7,729 nt of DNA from positions 1 to 7,729 of the forward strand of contig JALQWJ010000064.1 of assembly GCA_023258775.1 (NCBI GenBank), read 5' to 3'. A program made the translations under genes and the position numbers. The DNA is from Burkholderiaceae bacterium (GTDB taxonomy: Bacteria; Pseudomonadota; Gammaproteobacteria; Burkholderiales; Burkholderiaceae_E). Positions 6,543-7,729 of this stretch are shown piece by piece. Below the pieces are notes generated by a model. The model was not told where the DNA came from, made no database searches, and saw nothing but the letters and a program-made list of their open reading frames with translations. Positions within the stretch are counted from its first letter, which is position 1. Each line of letters opens with the position of its first letter.

Positions 6543-6893
6543 TTACAGCGAGGCAAAAGCACCCTCGGCACGATAAAGCGCTTCAGCCTTGATTGCCCAT
6601 CGCAGGTCAAGTTCGCTAAGCCCATCGACATCATGGGTTTGCAGCTGAACAACGAGGTGCTTGTAATGTTGGGTCCACGATGGATGATGGTCGAGGTGCT
6701 CTGAAAAGAGGGCCATATGAGTCATAAACGCAAAGCCACTGCGAAAGTCGGCAAAGTCAAAACGACGCTCGATCATCGTCCCTGAATCGAGCAAACGCCA
6801 GCTTTCGGTTCCGATCTTCATCGCGCATAGTTGATCCTGTAGTTTCGTGATGAATATATTTGCATCGATCTTTTGTCTAGCTTGGTTATGCAT
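6543..6893 (-). CDS. phhB: 4a-hydroxytetrahydrobiopterin dehydratase (pterin-4a-carbinolamine dehydratase)
   Basis: This 116-residue cytoplasmic protein should dehydrate 4a-hydroxytetrahydropterin to quinonoid dihydropterin, recycling the cofactor of aromatic amino acid hydroxylases. The PCD/DCoH signature is clear: a conserved W32, RRFDFADFRSGFAFM (43-57), HLDHHPSW (66-73) with the active-site pair H69/H70, then LQTHDVDGLSELDLRWA (84-100) with the third histidine H87. Length is close to the usual size for the family. The ATG at 6891-6893 follows AAAGGGGG at a good distance and gives a normal N-terminus; an ORF start at 6917 would place the ribosome site inside the gene. No phenylalanine hydroxylase is in the window, so the partner is elsewhere, or the protein serves another pterin such as the molybdopterin pathway. 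It may be co-transcribed with the transglycosylase upstream (102 bp gap). Confidence 0.93.
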   Translation of the reverse strand: MHNQARQKIDANIFITKLQDQLCAMKIGTESWRLLDSGTMIERRFDFADFRSGFAFMTHMALFSEHLDHHPSWTQHYKHLVVQLQTHDVDGLSELDLRWAIKAEALYRAEGAFASL

Positions 6894-6897
6894 ATCG

Positions 6898-6917
6898 CCC
6901 CCTTTGATCACCATCAA
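6898..6917 (-). promoter_or_regulatory. Ribosome site of the pterin dehydratase next to a small hairpin
   Basis: Minus-strand AAAGGGGG (6898-6905) precedes the ATG at 6893. Just upstream, and overlapping its first As, TTGAT (6913-6917) and ATCAA (6904-6908) could form a 5-bp stem with a 4-nt loop (GGTG). The ribosome site is convincing; any regulatory role of the small hairpin is speculative. Confidence 0.5.
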
Positions 6918-6995
6918 TACGTAAAAGTCAAGGTATCAAGAACGCATTGCAGCCCACCCTGTCTGAAGTCGCTTGATGATAATTGCGAAAAGTGG

Positions 6996-7729
6996 CTACC
7001 GCATGCTGACTTGGTGACTCTCGGCGGCAGCACCTTGAGTCCATACTTGTTCGAGCTTTGACTTTTCCTTGCGAACTTTAGCTGCATAACCCTGGTCGTG
7101 TGCCATCCGCGCTGCGCCGACATAGTGTTTGAGTGCCAGATCAACTGAGCCATGCCGGGAAAGATGCTCTCGAAGAATTTGCGCGCCGATTCGAATATTC
7201 GTTGCGAAGTCAAACGCCGCGGCCACGCCGCCAAATGGATCAAATCTCGCGGAATGAACAGCGGTCCGAACCTGCATGAGCCCTTGAGCACCCTTTGGGC
7301 TCTGCGCCATCGGATCGAATCGAGACTCCACCGCAATAATTGCCAAGAGTAATAACGGGTCAAGCTGCAGTTGCTTACCAACGATGACTGCTTCCTGAAC
7401 CACAGCCCGAGCGACATTCTGTTTTGATCCAAATTGCTCAACGATATAGTTTGCAATCTGCTCGCGTTGTATCCGATCAAGCGGTCTGTGGCCCCTGGTC
7501 ATGCCTTGACCTTGTTGTAGCTGGCCGCGCTGGCTTGAGGGAGCTGCAAGCGGGCGATAGCGGAGCGTGGTTGCTCCAGTAAATGCTGCATCAGCAATTT
7601 GCTGCGCTGACTCGCTAGTCACGGCTGGTTCATTGGGGCGCTCGCTGCTCAAGCGCTTTGCCGTCGAAGCCACCGATGCTGGACCTGACGCTGCCGCCGT
7701 ACCCGCCGTTGATGCTGAACCCGACGCCG
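6996..7729 (-). CDS. Lytic transglycosylase (SLT domain), N-terminus cut by the window edge
   Basis: This is a peptidoglycan-cleaving lytic transglycosylase, cutting MurNAc-GlcNAc bonds to form 1,6-anhydro products in the periplasm. The SLT (lysozyme-like) domain covers about the last 140 residues. IIAVESRFDPMAQSPKGAQG contains the catalytic glutamate (codon 7326-7328), followed by GLMQV, and ALKHYVGAARM occupies the place of the common AYNAGxG motif. The frame stays open to the window edge, so the reading frame is partial; a GTG at 7671-7673 is only an internal candidate start. Residues before the domain are low-complexity Ala/Ser/Gly/Thr, probably a flexible linker, and the signal peptide would lie outside the window. 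The protein ends ESHQVSMR-stop. About 102 bp separate it from phhB on the same strand. Which named transglycosylase it is cannot be decided. Confidence 0.88.
   Translation of the reverse strand, partial: ASGSASTAGTAAASGPASVASTAKRLSSERPNEPAVTSESAQQIADAAFTGATTLRYRPLAAPSSQRGQLQQGQGMTRGHRPLDRIQREQIANYIVEQFGSKQNVARAVVQEAVIVGKQLQLDPLLLLAIIAVESRFDPMAQSPKGAQGLMQVRTAVHSARFDPFGGVAAAFDFATNIRIGAQILREHLSRHGSVDLALKHYVGAARMAHDQGYAAKVRKEKSKLEQVWTQGAAAESHQVSMR
7675..7729. repeat. Repeat encoding a 12-residue Ala/Ser-rich period in the transglycosylase linker
   Basis: GATGCTGGACCTGACGC (7675-7691) recurs as GATGCTGAACCCGACGC (7711-7727), 36 bp apart, i.e. 12 codons. In protein terms ASGSASTAGTAA is followed by ASGPASVASTAK, with 8 of 12 positions equal. 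The array runs off the window edge, so the copy number is unknown. Confidence 0.6.

Noticed and set aside
6914..7480. 188-codon minus-strand ORF overlapping the transglycosylase
   Set aside because: It lies out of frame over the SLT domain, has no recognisable motif, and the overlapping frame carries clear SLT catalytic motifs.

Overview
The window looks like chromosomal DNA from a Gram-negative betaproteobacterium, most likely in the Burkholderiales. The clearest pointer is a tandem pair of Bug/TctC-type periplasmic solute receptors, a family greatly expanded in that order. The other genes (a TrpB2-type tryptophan synthase, a YbaL-type antiporter, a PhhB-type pterin dehydratase and a lytic transglycosylase) fit as well. 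No rRNA, tRNA, insertion sequence, integrase, phage gene or CRISPR array is visible. The genus cannot be fixed from this sequence alone.

Layout: (1) 1-155 is upstream sequence with one weak hairpin. (2) 156-1517 (+) encodes a TrpB2-type tryptophan synthase beta chain standing alone, with no trpA beside it. (3) 1540-3234 (-) converges on it with only 22 bp between stop codons and encodes a YbaL/Kef-type monovalent cation:proton antiporter with a C-terminal NAD-binding RCK domain. A terminator-like hairpin spans its stop codon. (4) 3235-3342 is a divergent intergenic region with a plausible promoter for the plus-strand genes. (5) 3343-4380 and 4391-5395 (+) form a two-gene operon of Bug receptors, both with twin-arginine-like signal peptides. 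(6) 5363-5458 is a degenerate 32-bp unit present three times. The first copy encodes the last residues of the second Bug protein; the other two still read as Bug-like C-terminal tails with their own stop codons. (7) 5460-6398 (-) encodes an exported delta-class carbonic anhydrase, preceded by a 14-bp-period direct repeat. (8) 6543-6893 (-) encodes a 4a-hydroxytetrahydrobiopterin dehydratase. (9) 6996-7729 (-) encodes a lytic transglycosylase whose N-terminus lies outside the window.

The genes do not form one obvious pathway. They are mostly housekeeping or envelope functions: tryptophan synthesis, cation/pH homeostasis, solute capture, CO2/bicarbonate interconversion in the periplasm, pterin recycling and peptidoglycan cleavage. 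I see no convincing new defence or mobile system. The most unusual structure is the triplicated Bug gene tail, which reads like the scar of lost or replaced paralogues. The bacterial delta-class carbonic anhydrase is the most interesting enzyme.
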